Below, piece after piece: positions 1 through 7,010 of a DNA stretch of 12,977 nt. The position numbers and the translations under genes are program-made. Source of the stretch: Euperipatoides rowelli (lineage: Eukaryota > Onychophora > Udeonychophora > Euonychophora > Peripatopsidae); assembly GCA_003024985.2 (NCBI GenBank), contig PXIH01S0023411.1; one strand, 5' to 3'. The notes under the pieces were generated by a model. That model was not told the DNA's origin and did not search any database. It was given only the letters and a program-made list of their open reading frames with translations. The first letter of the stretch is position 1. The number at the start of each line of letters is the position of its first letter.

Positions 1-78
1 TGGGACAAATCAAGCAAAGAAAATCTGGTCAGATTCCGTTATCTGCCCACCAATATAGCTGACAGTAAGTTAAAATGA
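1..78 (+). pseudogene. short retroelement pol fragment, plus-strand copy (possibly BEL/Pao)
   Basis: Reading frame 1 is open from the window edge to a TGA at 76-78. It contains the peptide LVRFRYLPTNIADS. A near-identical peptide is encoded on the opposite strand at 203-293, so the stretch was once coding. The pattern 'aromatic-Y-hydrophobic-P-T-N-I-A-D-S' resembles the segment just after the RNase H region of BEL/Pao pol, where a W/F-x-Y-V-P-T..N-x-A-D-x-x-[ST]-R-G motif is typical. An alternative is the C-terminal 'LPxxI' tail of a non-LTR reverse transcriptase. Codons after the TGA stay open in the same frame to about 168, so this may be a single premature stop. The upstream end lies outside the window. 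Confidence 0.4.
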
Positions 79-270
79 TTTAGATCAGCGCTCAGCAAAA
101 GATTATTTCACCTCCAAATTATCCTTGGGTTCAAAGGTAAGGTTAGGACTGTAAAGAAAATATAATAAAATCAGTGAGAAAAAATACTAATTCCACACGC
201 TACTATGTTTTAGTTGTCGCGCGACTCCTAACGTTAATTATGTTGGTAAGCAGATAACGGAATCCGACCA
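26..270. repeat. imperfect inverted repeat, 28-bp arms
   Basis: Positions 26-53 and the reverse complement of 243-270 match at 25 of 28 bases. Weaker similarity continues inward for about 19 more bases. The arms are 189 bp apart. The match keeps the reading frame of both encoded peptides, so it reflects two head-to-head copies of one coding fragment rather than a transposon terminal repeat. Confidence 0.75.
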
Positions 271-293
271 AAAATCTAGTGTAGAAATCTAAG
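203..293 (-). pseudogene. short retroelement pol fragment, minus-strand copy
   Basis: On the minus strand the frame ending at the TAG at 203-205 encodes FLVGFRYLLTNIINVRSRATT before the stop. It aligns codon for codon with the plus-strand peptide at 1-78 over LVxFRYLxTNI. The following serine-arginine-alanine-threonine-threonine resembles the 'ADxxSRGT' step of BEL/Pao pol, but it is too short to be sure. The frame stays open further upstream only because it runs through the ATT microsatellite, which encodes a run of isoleucines; that part should not be read as protein. Confidence 0.4.
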
Positions 294-308
294 TAATAGA
301 AACTTAGT

Positions 309-325
309 ATAATAATAATAATAAT
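309..325 (-). repeat. ATT microsatellite, probable 3' tail of the non-LTR element
   Basis: Five consecutive ATT units (minus strand) lie about 170 bp beyond the last recognisable C-terminal codons of the minus-strand element. Several CR1/L2/Jockey-like families end in short tandem repeats rather than poly(A), so this is a natural 3' end. No target-site duplication could be matched at the other end. Confidence 0.55.
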
Positions 326-489
326 CAAAATTTCAGGACCTTCACCGGAAGTGCTCTTCCAGGTCCCATGTTCCAATGTGATTAAAAAGTTAAAATTAAA
401 CATCTAAGAATAAACATTTAAAAAACTAAAAATACCAACAGTTAATAATCAACAACCATACATTCTGCAATTATTCCTTCAATAAATAT

Positions 490-1168
490 TTAAAAAATTT
501 TGTTCTGAAAGTTGTGACAGATACAGATTTCTTGATTGAAGGAGGAATTTCATTCCACAGTCTATTCTAGTTGCCCATTAGATGTTCTCATCCTTGGTAC
601 AAACAAGCCATCATTGGTTGAAAGTATTGATTCGTAACCATGAATGACCCTCAGTGGACTCAGCAAAACATATAAATACTTACGAGAACCGCAAGGTTTA
701 ATCTTCCAAATCAGAGTCCCCAGGTATATAAGTCTTAGTTTAGGAATAAAAATCCATCCCAACTCCGTATTGGCCCGAGTCGCACTACTTTTACCAGCTG
801 CAAAAACAATGAATCGGGTGGCCAGATTAGGAATGGATTGAACTTTTTTTATCAATTGTGTAGAACAAGATCCCCAAATGAGATCACAATAGTTAATTCT
901 TGTCATATACTAAGCACAACTGTTCTCTCAGCAGATTTCTACGTAGTCTAAGCAAAAGTTTATTTAGTGCCATTGATTTTTTACTAATATTGAATACGTG
1001 GGCATTCCAAGTAAGATGGCTATCTAAACTCAAACCCAATACTTTAAGAGTTTCCTTGGGTGTTATTTCATTTTCACCAATTTTTATTTTTTTCGAATCA
1101 AGTATTGATTTAATTATTTTCTTTGTACCAACAAAAATTGAGAATGATTTTTTAGAATTCAGGACCAA
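490..1168 (-). pseudogene. non-LTR ORF2 fragment: RT thumb and C-terminal domain
   Basis: Two overlapping minus-strand open stretches (1168-893 and 906-562) cover the part after the RT palm. The first contains KVLGLSLDSHLTWNAHV, the conserved 'LGxxxDxxLxWxxHI' step that follows the RT catalytic box, then ISKK and the LRRNLLREQL helix. The second opens with RINYCDLIWGSC, matching the 'SxLxYCxxVWG' motif, and continues with LIKKVQSIPNLATRFI and ELGWIFIPKLRLIY, all standard in CR1/L2/Jockey-like proteins. A frameshift near 900 separates the two. A final degraded stretch down to about 490 lacks the usual 'LWNSLP' peptide. Confidence 0.85.
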
Positions 1169-1169
1169 A

Positions 1170-1740
1170 TAGTTCCGTTCCAGCCATTTATTGATCTCAG
1201 GTCTGAATTTACTGTTTCTATTGTATCATTCATATTAGGTCCACTTTTATACAGTGTCACATCATCTGCAAACAGAATCAAATTTGAAGATTAATACCAA
1301 ATATAGGGTTTAAATAAATGTTGAACAGAAGTGGGGCCAATACCGAGTATATCATGTGGACTAGTGACAAAAGCTTTAGATAGATCGAGGGAAACCACCA
1401 AATATAGATTTCCCACGTACATCTATATCCTAAGGTCATTAACTAGTTTCATCAGGCAAGTTGTCGTTGAGTGGATCTTTCTAATCCACATTGTAGATCG
1501 TTTATTAATCCTCTAGATTCCAGAAGGTAGATAGTTGCTTATGAGCTACTTTTTCCAAAAGTTTTCCCATTACAGGAAAAGATATAGGCCTGTAATTGAC
1601 CAGATCATATTTTTGAACCTTCCTTTAGTATGAGAGTTACGTAGGATTTTTTCCAGTGTAGGAAAAGTACCTGTTGGAAGGAAAAGTTAAATATATAAGT
1701 TAACGGCTTACATAAGATAGGCATTACCAATTTTAATATC
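1170..1740 (-). pseudogene. non-LTR reverse transcriptase core, internally deleted
   Basis: Minus-strand frames show RT blocks in order: YDLVNYRPIS then GKLLEKV (about 1600-1540), an INDLQCG...RSTQ block (about 1505-1470), VSLDLSKAF at 1369-1395 carrying the first catalytic aspartate (codon 1384-1386), and LILFADDVTLY with the paired aspartates at 1261-1266. Between HDIL (1345-1356) and the GP at 1333-1338 the roughly 100 residues that normally separate these blocks, including the GVPQGS loop, are absent without loss of frame. A stop lies at 1291-1293 and several more lie upstream. Reverse transcription from this copy is not possible. Confidence 0.85.
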
Positions 1741-1741
1741 T

Positions 1742-2011
1742 TTATACGGTACCTATATTATCAGGTCCACAAGTATTTGAATTAGTGGACTTTTTGATTA
1801 GTTCATGCAAACTGCTTTCAGTTATAAGATTAAACTCAAATGAATGATTCTCTATTGAAACTCTTCCATCCACAATGTTTCCTGGAATTTTTTTTATGTC
1901 CCTGATATCTCTTCTCCAGTTTTCCACTGTTAGCAAAATATTCGTTAAGTTGAGGTGGAGGAAGTCAAGTGGGTTACCTGTGCAATTTTTTTTTTTCCTG
2001 TTAATCTCCAA
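1742..2011 (-). pseudogene. non-LTR ORF2 linker between endonuclease and RT
   Basis: An 89-codon minus-strand open stretch. It ends in STNSNTCGPDNIG, matching the 'KSxKSxGPDxI' block that opens the RT domain of CR1/L2/Jockey-like elements. Before it lie the low-conservation linker and an FNLITESSLHELIKK helix corresponding to the 'xExEVxxIIxxLK' step. The first methionine is inside the linker and has no meaning as a start. Confidence 0.75.
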
Positions 2012-2039
2012 TGGTCTTCCAGATCTTTTTACTGTTTTT

Positions 2040-2545
2040 TTTTTGAGCCTAATCTATCAGCAATTTATAATATTCAGATTTTGCCATTTTAATTTTGTGG
2101 TTCAACCCGTTTTTTTTAGTTTCTTATAATGATTCCATAATTGGTAATTTCCTTTATTTAGTGCTAATTTAGTATGTGCATGATTTTTCTCTGCAATTTA
2201 CCCTATTATTTCTTCCGTGATCCAAGGTCTTTTTTTATGGAATTTGCGTTTCTCCACTATTATAGTAGGGGCATGTTTATCTAATATCTTGTTTAATAAC
2301 TCCTAAAACTCATCCACCATTTCATCAATATCATCAAGCAAAGGGATATTATGCCAAGGCAGTAATTCTAATTCCTTAATAAACTAGTCTCTATTTAACT
2401 TCTTTAGGGATCTTGCTGTATAAGAGAATTTCTTCATTTTTGGTAATCCCAAGTTTATTGATCCTGTAATCATCTGATGATCCCCAAATCCATTTGCCAA
2501 CGATCTTACACTTATCATTTTCCGAGCTTGATTTGGCCAGCATTA
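2040..2545 (-). pseudogene. non-LTR endonuclease C-terminus and start of linker
   Basis: In broken minus-strand frames one can read GDHQMI (about 2490-2505), corresponding to the 'SDHxxI' end of an AP-type endonuclease. Next come a ratio-conserved LLPWHNIPLLDDIDEMV block (about 2310-2360), ILDKHAPTIIV (about 2255-2290) and KKRPWITEEI (about 2212-2240). This succession is a signature of the endonuclease-RT connector. The amino-terminal catalytic half of the endonuclease is absent. Several frame changes and A/T-run length changes interrupt it. Confidence 0.75.
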
Positions 2546-2724
2546 TTAGATATGTGATTGCAGGATAACAATACTATCTGACTCAAATTTCCAACTGGCA
2601 ACTTGTTCAGTAGTGACTGAATATATTAAACTTCAATAAAATAAAAGCTTAAATATTTACTCGTGTGCTTATATGTAAGCAGGCAACAGATCTACTGATA
2701 AGATGCTCCCTCTATCCTAGATTT

Positions 2725-3447
2725 TCTCCTGTGAGTTTTGACCTAAAAGTTTTCAATGGGCTAGTAATTCCACAGCATTATTGGAAGCAATATGTTAACA
2801 GGACTTAAACCAACATCACACTCCTTCCTAGGTTTGCAGTGGGATACTAAGGCAGACCACTTTACCTACAAAGTGTCACCTATGAATATAACTTTGACAA
2901 AACGAGCCATACTCTCCAATGTGGCCAAGTTATACAACCCTTGTGGGTCGTATAACTTGGCCAATTACTCTTTGGACAAAATCGCTTATACAACTGTTAT
3001 GGACACTGAGATTGACCTGGGATGAAGCTGTGCCACAGGAAGGTGCTAAGAGATGAATAACTTTCTGTCAAGAATTGCCTCAGATCACTAATGATGCCAT
3101 AGACAACATTGAACACTACACGGAGGTGGAGCTGCATGGGTTTGGAGATGCCAGTAATCTAGTTACGCTGCTGTGATATATTTGAGGGCTTGGTCAATAC
3201 AACAGGATATTAAGATCAATCTATTGATGGCTAAATCAAAGGCAGCACCCTTAAAACGCATGTCTATACCTAAACTTAAACTCTGTGCTGCCATATGGTA
3301 GCTAAACTGTTATATTATTGTGTTAGTCTTATCACACCACATTGCAAGTCATTGACCACATATGCTTGGTGTGACTCAACTATGGTCTTGACTTGGATTC
3401 AAACTCCAACATACAGATTAAAGGTTTTTGTGGCTAATCGGGTATAG
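2725..3447 (+). pseudogene. BEL/Pao LTR retrotransposon pol fragment (RT end to RNase H)
   Basis: Across several plus-strand frames the BEL/Pao pol order is clear: QWASNSTALLEAI (about 2754-2792), SFLGLQWDTKADHFTYKV (about 2822-2870), TKRAILSNVAKLYNPCG (about 2896-2946), LWTKSLIQLLWTLRLTWDEA (about 2970-3030), ELHGFGDAS (about 3129-3155), AAVIYLRAW, MAKSKAAPLKRMSIPKL (about 3227-3280), AWCDSTMVLTWIQTP and VFVANRV ending at 3444. These are the RT C-terminus and the RNase H region, with a GF.DAS aspartate and a CDST aspartate retained. The RT YxDD box, gag, protease and integrase are missing. At least four frameshifts and stops (for example 3445-3447) make it a pseudogene. Confidence 0.9.
2922..2963. 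repeat. quasi-palindrome inside BEL RT, 19-bp arms
   Basis: Arms 2922-2940 and 2945-2963 are complementary at 18 of 19 positions around a 4-base loop (TTGT). The right arm coincides with a local divergence from the family pattern: the six residues normally linking PxG to the following LW block are replaced and the frame shifts. Confidence 0.9.
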
Positions 3448-3462
3448 GACATTAAAGGACTT

Positions 3463-3684
3463 ATGGTTCACTATCACACTCCCCCTCTTTTAGGGGATAA
3501 GTTTAATCACATGATTGATAAGAGTGCTATTGATAAAAATTATATAGTAACACATTATTATCCTAATAGAAAAACTGTAGTCGGACAGATTTTTGTACTT
3601 ACATATTTGATGGGATTATTATTAACTATTAGAAGGTTCAGTGTAGATCGAACAAAGCAGAAGCAGATTAAGTTAAAGCGATAG
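3463..3684 (+). CDS. unrecognised 73-codon ORF with one possible membrane segment
   Basis: An ATG at 3463 opens 73 codons to a TAG at 3682-3684. It is in frame with the BEL/Pao VANRV peptide, separated from it by one stop at 3445-3447, but it does not look like the expected continuation of that pol. Residues about 42-60 (VVGQIFVLTYLMGLLLTI) are hydrophobic and could span a membrane. The tail is basic, rich in K, R and Q. I do not recognise the family. It may be a divergent part of the BEL element, an unrelated sequence joined at about 3455, or a chance ORF. No promoter or Kozak context supports expression. Confidence 0.3.
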   Translation: MVHYHTPPLLGDKFNHMIDKSAIDKNYIVTHYYPNRKTVVGQIFVLTYLMGLLLTIRRFSVDRTKQKQIKLKR

Positions 3685-3725
3685 GGTTTTATTGAATGGA
3701 ATAGTTTTACTAGATAAAAAAACAA

Positions 3726-3925
3726 TGGTTGAGAGTTCAGGATGAACTAAAGAAAGATACTGATACCTTACTTGGGTCTACAGTGCACATCTTGGATGCT
3801 GTGGGGGCCTTTGTCTTCCTTCCCCTTTAATCAAGGAAACTATAATGATATATAGTCTTATATGTAAAACTGCATGTAGAGCGAGCATGTAAAGCTTTGT
3901 TACTGTTTAGAAGATGAGTTCAACA
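3726..3925 (-). repeat. candidate copia 3' LTR, about 200 bp
   Basis: Minus strand: directly after a purine-rich tract the sequence begins TGTTGA at 3925, a common copia LTR start, and a matching end TCAACCA occurs at 3732-3726, giving TG...CA over 200 bp. Copia LTRs are commonly 150-300 bp. The 5' LTR is not in the window, so the boundary at 3726 is inferred from the terminal dinucleotides only. Confidence 0.45.
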
Positions 3926-3940
3926 TCTCCTTTTTATTTC
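3926..3940 (-). promoter_or_regulatory. polypurine tract (plus-strand DNA primer site) of the copia element
   Basis: The minus-strand sequence GAAATAAAAAGGAGA is almost all purine and immediately precedes the TGTTGA at 3925. This is where reverse transcription of an LTR element primes second-strand synthesis. It lies just downstream of the last pol codons, as expected. Confidence 0.55.
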
Positions 3941-3944
3941 AATT

Positions 3945-4720
3945 CAAACACTTCCTCTGGATGGTCCTCTGGATCTTTATCGACAATACATCATTTACGT
4001 CTCCTAGATCTGTTACTCCTAGTTCCGGCCTTTGTCTCTTGATTTGGTGTACTCCTGTGTTCTTGGTTAGCAGGTTGGCCGGGTTGTCTTCTGACGACAT
4101 ATTTTAATTCCTCTTTATTCTCAATTTGGTCCCTTATGTAAAAGTACTTTATATCTACTATATGTTTGCTTCGCTCCGACGTGATTTTGTTCTGGCTAGA
4201 CTTGACGCTCCTTGGTTGTCTATGTAGATGTGTGTGGGTGTTGTTATGAATTATGTAGCATTGAAATCTTCTTTGCTGGCTTCGCAGAGCACGATGTACT
4301 CCGCCTCCACTGTCGATAGTGCCACACTGCATTGTTTTTTGCTTGCCCAGGACATTGCACTGCCAGCTAGTTGGTTACGTAGCCACTGTATGATTGCGGT
4401 CGTTCATGTCGTTTCCCCAGTCTGCGTCGGTGAATACTTGGAGGTTTTCTTTGATGGGTGTGTAGGTTCATATTTTTGGTTTCTTGTAGTTACCTGCAGA
4501 GATGTTTTACACCATTTCCAATGTTCCTTGGCTGAGATAGGATGTGGTGTGGGCCATGTCTGGTCTTGTTGAGCCGGATATGTTCAGTAGGTTTCCCAGT
4601 GCCTGTCTGTATGTTAGCCTGTCCTTTGTTGGTTCTTTGTTCATTTTGTTGCCTTGTGGTAGGGGTGTTTTCACCCCCTTGGTGTTTCACATGTTGTATT
4701 TTTCCAGAGTTTCTTGTATG
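3945..4720 (-). pseudogene. copia RNase H domain and RT C-terminal connector
   Basis: Minus-strand frames show the connector from about 4700 downward, the DADWGNDM block (about 4400-4425), SWASKKQCSVALSTVEAEYI (about 4300-4355) with the conserved AEY glutamate, IYIDNQGAS (about 4220), and RSKHIVDIKYFYIRDQI (about 4130-4180). These are the classic copia RNase H motifs. A missing base after DMNDR (about 4395) shifts the frame, and the 113-codon open stretch 4332-3991 switches frame twice relative to the domain. The end of pol (about 3990-3945) contains a copy of an RT segment (see the 49-bp repeat). Confidence 0.85.
3963..4011. repeat. 49-bp direct repeat inside the copia element, copy 1
   Basis: Positions 3963-4011 equal 4756-4804 at 48 of 49 bases (mismatch at 3966/4759), offset 793 bp. 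On the minus strand both encode LGDVNDVLSIKIQRT. In the RT this peptide sits after the YVDD box, where copia RTs normally have a LGxxxxFLGIxI block. Here it sits after RNase H, at the end of pol. Confidence 0.95.
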
Positions 4721-4728
4721 TATTTGCT

Positions 4729-5400
4729 CTAACTTAGGTATACTTCACTGTTTGCGGTTCTCTGGATCTTTATCGACAATACATCATTTACGTCTCCTAG
4801 ATCTTTGGCTCCAAACTCCTTGTCGATGGTGTGGAAGAATTTCTTGTAGGTCACTTTGTCTTCTGTTACTGTGAGGTCATCTACATATACACCTACCATG
4901 ATGTTTTGTTTTGGGTGGTAATATATGCCAGGGTCTGTCTGCGATTGCCTCAATCCCCACTGCTTTAGGAATGTATCTAGCCTTATAGTCCACTGCCTTC
5001 CGGCCTGCTTTAGGCCGTACAAGCTCCTTTGTAGTAGACAGACTAGGTCCTCTTTAAAGGGGACTTCTTGTTTTGGTCTTTCCATGTAGATGGTCTCTTC
5101 ACAGTATCCAGTCTTTATGTCTATTTGGGCAAATACTTGTGTATTTGATCCTGTACTACTTCTCAATTCCTCTTGAGACCAGTCGAGCTTTGTACTTTTC
5201 GAGCTTTCCGGAGGCATTATACTTTTTTTGAATACCCACTTTGAGCCGAGTATGGTCTCTCCTTTGGGTCTAGGTACTAACCTCCAGATTCCATTCTCCT
5301 CAAGGCTTTTCAGTTAGTCTTTCATCACTTCTTTCCACTCCTTTGAGTCTTTAGAGTTTATGGCTTCTTCAAATGTTTTGGGGTCTGGTGTGTTGACTTC
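4729..5400 (-). pseudogene. copia reverse transcriptase
   Basis: The 162-codon open stretch 5217-4729 carries the copia RT core: AQIDIKTGY with the first catalytic aspartate (residue 33), EETIYMERP, RSLYGLKQAGRQW (residues 64-76), QTDPGIYY, and VYVDDLTV with the YVDD box at 4876-4887. Upstream, in another frame (5400-5230), one reads KEWKEVM, a K-S-L-E-E-N-G-I-W block and GSKWVFK, the usual RT opening. About 50-60 residues between GSKWVFK and the IDIKT block are mostly lost, and the AFLNG part after IDIKT is also reduced. Catalytic aspartates survive, but the frame is broken upstream and downstream. Confidence 0.9.
4756..4804. repeat. 49-bp direct repeat inside the copia element, copy 2 (native position in RT)
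   Basis: Partner of 3963-4011. This copy lies in the normal RT context, preceded by FGAKD and followed by a YLS peptide, so it is probably the source. Confidence 0.95.
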
Positions 5401-5459
5401 CTCTGCTTTGTGCTCTTCCCTAGTTGTGTTGGGTGTTGGTCCCTGTTTTGCCATTGTCA

Positions 5460-6435
5460 TCACCTTGTCTGGGAGACTTTGTAGGCTCTTGTTTGTGGGT
5501 CTTCGTCATTTCCCCCGAAGTTTATCCGAACTGCATCTGTTGGTTCTTGTTTCAGCTTGTTTGTCTCTCCCTGCAGAGAAAGGTGCCTTCTCTGAATATT
5601 ATGTCCCTGCTGATGCGTCCACTTTCCGGGTTCCATATTTTGTAACCTTTGGTCTCTTCCGGGCACCCTATCAGTACACACTCCTCTCCTTTGCTTTGTA
5701 GTTTTCTGGTTCTTCTTCATGTCCTGACTGTGTTCCAGGTCTGACAACCGTATACCTTGAGATGTTTCCGCTCGGCTCTCTTCCCTGTCCAAATTTCCTC
5801 TGGGGTACTTGGTTTGTTGAGTGGGAGGGGTGTTTGTTCTTCAGGTACATTGCTGTATGTAGTGCATCTGCCCAGGTTTCTGGCACCCCTGATTGGATTA
5901 AGATGCATCTCGGTACATCCATTAGGGTCTGGTTTGCTCTTTCCAACTCTCCATTTTGTTGGGGGATATTTGGTAGTCATTGTCATGTTATCCCTTGTTC
6001 CTCTAGGTTACAATGCTCTCTCCTGTTGTCACTTATAGTTTTTATCTTTCTCTCGAGCCATCACTGTACTTCATTTTTGTATATCTTAAACATATTTAGT
6101 GCTTCATTCTTGTGTCTCATGAAGTAGACCTTTGTGAAGTGGGAGTGCTCGTCTATAAAGGTGATGAACCATTTTCCTCCTTTGGAAGTGGGTGTGATGG
6201 GACCAGTTATAACATTTGGGTTGCCCTTGTGGTCGTCACTTGAAAATTTATTTCTTTTTATTTTGCCTTGTATGCATGTGTCACAGTCCATTATGGTGCC
6301 AGTTTTTTGGAGCAAGTGTCCCAGTCTTTGATGCCATAGTTCTTTGTATTTGGTCTTGCACAGCTTTGTGTCCTGGTCCTTACTTCATAAAGCCTGTTGA
6401 CTCTCTCATCTATGGCAAGTGTTGACCGTCTTCAT
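5460..6435 (-). pseudogene. copia integrase with HHCC zinc-binding region
   Basis: Minus strand: WHQRLGH (about 6330) and CDTC (about 6280) form the HHCC pre-integrase finger, with a shortened spacer between them. GPITPTSKGGKWFITFIDE (about 6160-6220) carries the first catalytic aspartate. KIKTISDN (about 6030) carries the second, with the usual following glycines changed to arginines. QQNGELERANQTL (about 5930-5965) carries the glutamate. Then come ETWADALHTAMYLKN, EEIWTGK, HLKVYGC, EECVLIG and ISRDIIFREGTFL. The D, D and E are all recognisable but lie in three reading frames, so a single functional protein is impossible. Confidence 0.9.
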
Positions 6436-6761
6436 CGCAGATTGTTGCCATTTGAGAAATTGATTTGTTTGCCTTTTTCTTCTATTTTGCCCATGGAGAG
6501 TAGGTTTCCGTCTAGTTTAGATATGTAGAGCACATTGGTTAGGTCGATGTGTAGTCCTCCATGTTGTTTTAGTGTGGTAATCATCACTTGACCCTTGCCT
6601 TCTACTCTGAGTTTCTCATTGTTTGCTGCTTCCATGGTTAGTTGCACCGGTTTAAAGGAGGTAAAATTTGTCTTGTCGCACGTCATGTGATCGGTGGCTT
6701 CACTATCTAGGAACCATACCATATCATGTTTGCTCTCTTCATGTGTGACATTTGCTATCAT
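6432..6761 (-). pseudogene. copia aspartic protease, active-site glycine mutated
   Basis: A 109-codon open stretch reads HDMVWFLDSEATDHMTCDK near residues 12-30, then QLTMEAANNEKLRVEGKG and TNVLYISKLDGNLLSMGKI, all copia protease features. The catalytic D-S-G triplet reads D-S-E: aspartate codon 6705-6707, glutamate codon 6699-6701, consistent with one G-to-A change on the coding strand. This residue lies in the active-site loop of retropepsins, so the copy is expected to be inactive even though the frame is open. Confidence 0.9.
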
Positions 6762-6838
6762 GCTTCTGTGTTCGTCTTGATTTGTGATTGCTTTGGCCTT
6801 GGACTGGAATTTTCATGGTGCATCTTCCCTTGCATTGG

Positions 6839-7010
6839 GCAATTCCTTGCGATATGGCCTTATTCTCTACAGAAGAAATATTTGGGGGTGTATCTCTCTT
6901 GTCTTGTTCTCACCTGTGCACTCCCTCCAGCTCTGACTTCTTCAGTCTTGTGTCTTAGCGGTTTCATTTGGTGCATAGGCCCTTGATATCTTCTCTTGCT
7001 TTGTTTTAGC
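6839..7010 (-). pseudogene. copia gag end: nucleocapsid CCHC zinc knuckle, broken
   Basis: Minus strand, in one frame from about 7008: a basic stretch (KQSKRRYQGP) leads to a CX2CX4HX4C-type knuckle at 6839-6880. The first cysteine position is tyrosine (6878-6880), the second cysteine is present (6869-6871), a TAA stop falls between them and the histidine (6860-6862), and the histidine and last cysteine (GHIARNC) are kept. The rest of gag is missing upstream. The knuckle normally binds the element's RNA during packaging. Confidence 0.85.

Larger units (their letters stand above)
309..2545 (-). mobile_element. decayed 5'-truncated non-LTR retrotransposon, CR1/L2/Jockey-like
   Basis: On the minus strand the ORF2 landmarks of an apurinic-endonuclease non-LTR element appear in the right order. 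They are an endonuclease end with a G-D-H triplet (about 2500), a linker with P-W-I-T-E-E-I (about 2210-2230), GPDNI (about 1750), RT motifs including NYRPIS, LDLSKAF and FADD, the C-terminal RT domain, and an ATT-repeat tail at 309-325. The endonuclease front half is missing, so the copy is 5' truncated, as is usual for target-primed insertion. The 5' edge is uncertain: possible endonuclease codons continue to about 2615. Many stops and frameshifts make it inactive. Sequence similarity to named families could not be tested. Confidence 0.85.
3726..7010 (-). mobile_element. decayed 5'-truncated Ty1/copia LTR retrotransposon
   Basis: On the minus strand the copia domain order (nucleocapsid zinc knuckle, protease, integrase, RT, RNase H, polypurine tract, LTR) is complete from the knuckle at about 6880 to a probable 3' LTR ending at 3726. 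Integrase lying upstream of RT distinguishes copia from gypsy and BEL. Most of gag, the primer-binding site and the 5' LTR are missing: similarity stops where the sequence turns AT-rich near 7010. The element is GC-richer than its surroundings. Frameshifts, stops and internal deletions are spread throughout, so it cannot encode a functional polyprotein. Confidence 0.9.

Noticed and set aside
216-225. GTCGCGCGAC palindrome as a regulatory site.
   Set aside because: It is short, lies inside the degraded coding fragment, and has no supporting context.
300-403. Minus-strand poly-isoleucine stretch as a membrane peptide.
   Set aside because: It is translation of the ATT microsatellite tail of the non-LTR element.
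4228-4874. Plus-strand ORFs of 110-114 codons, cysteine-rich and hydrophobic, resembling secreted proteins.
   Set aside because: They are antisense shadows of copia RT and RNase H, whose domain motifs read clearly on the minus strand.
5360-6425. Several plus-strand ORFs of 65-121 codons with hydrophobic stretches.
   Set aside because: Antisense to the copia integrase; no known motif on the plus strand.
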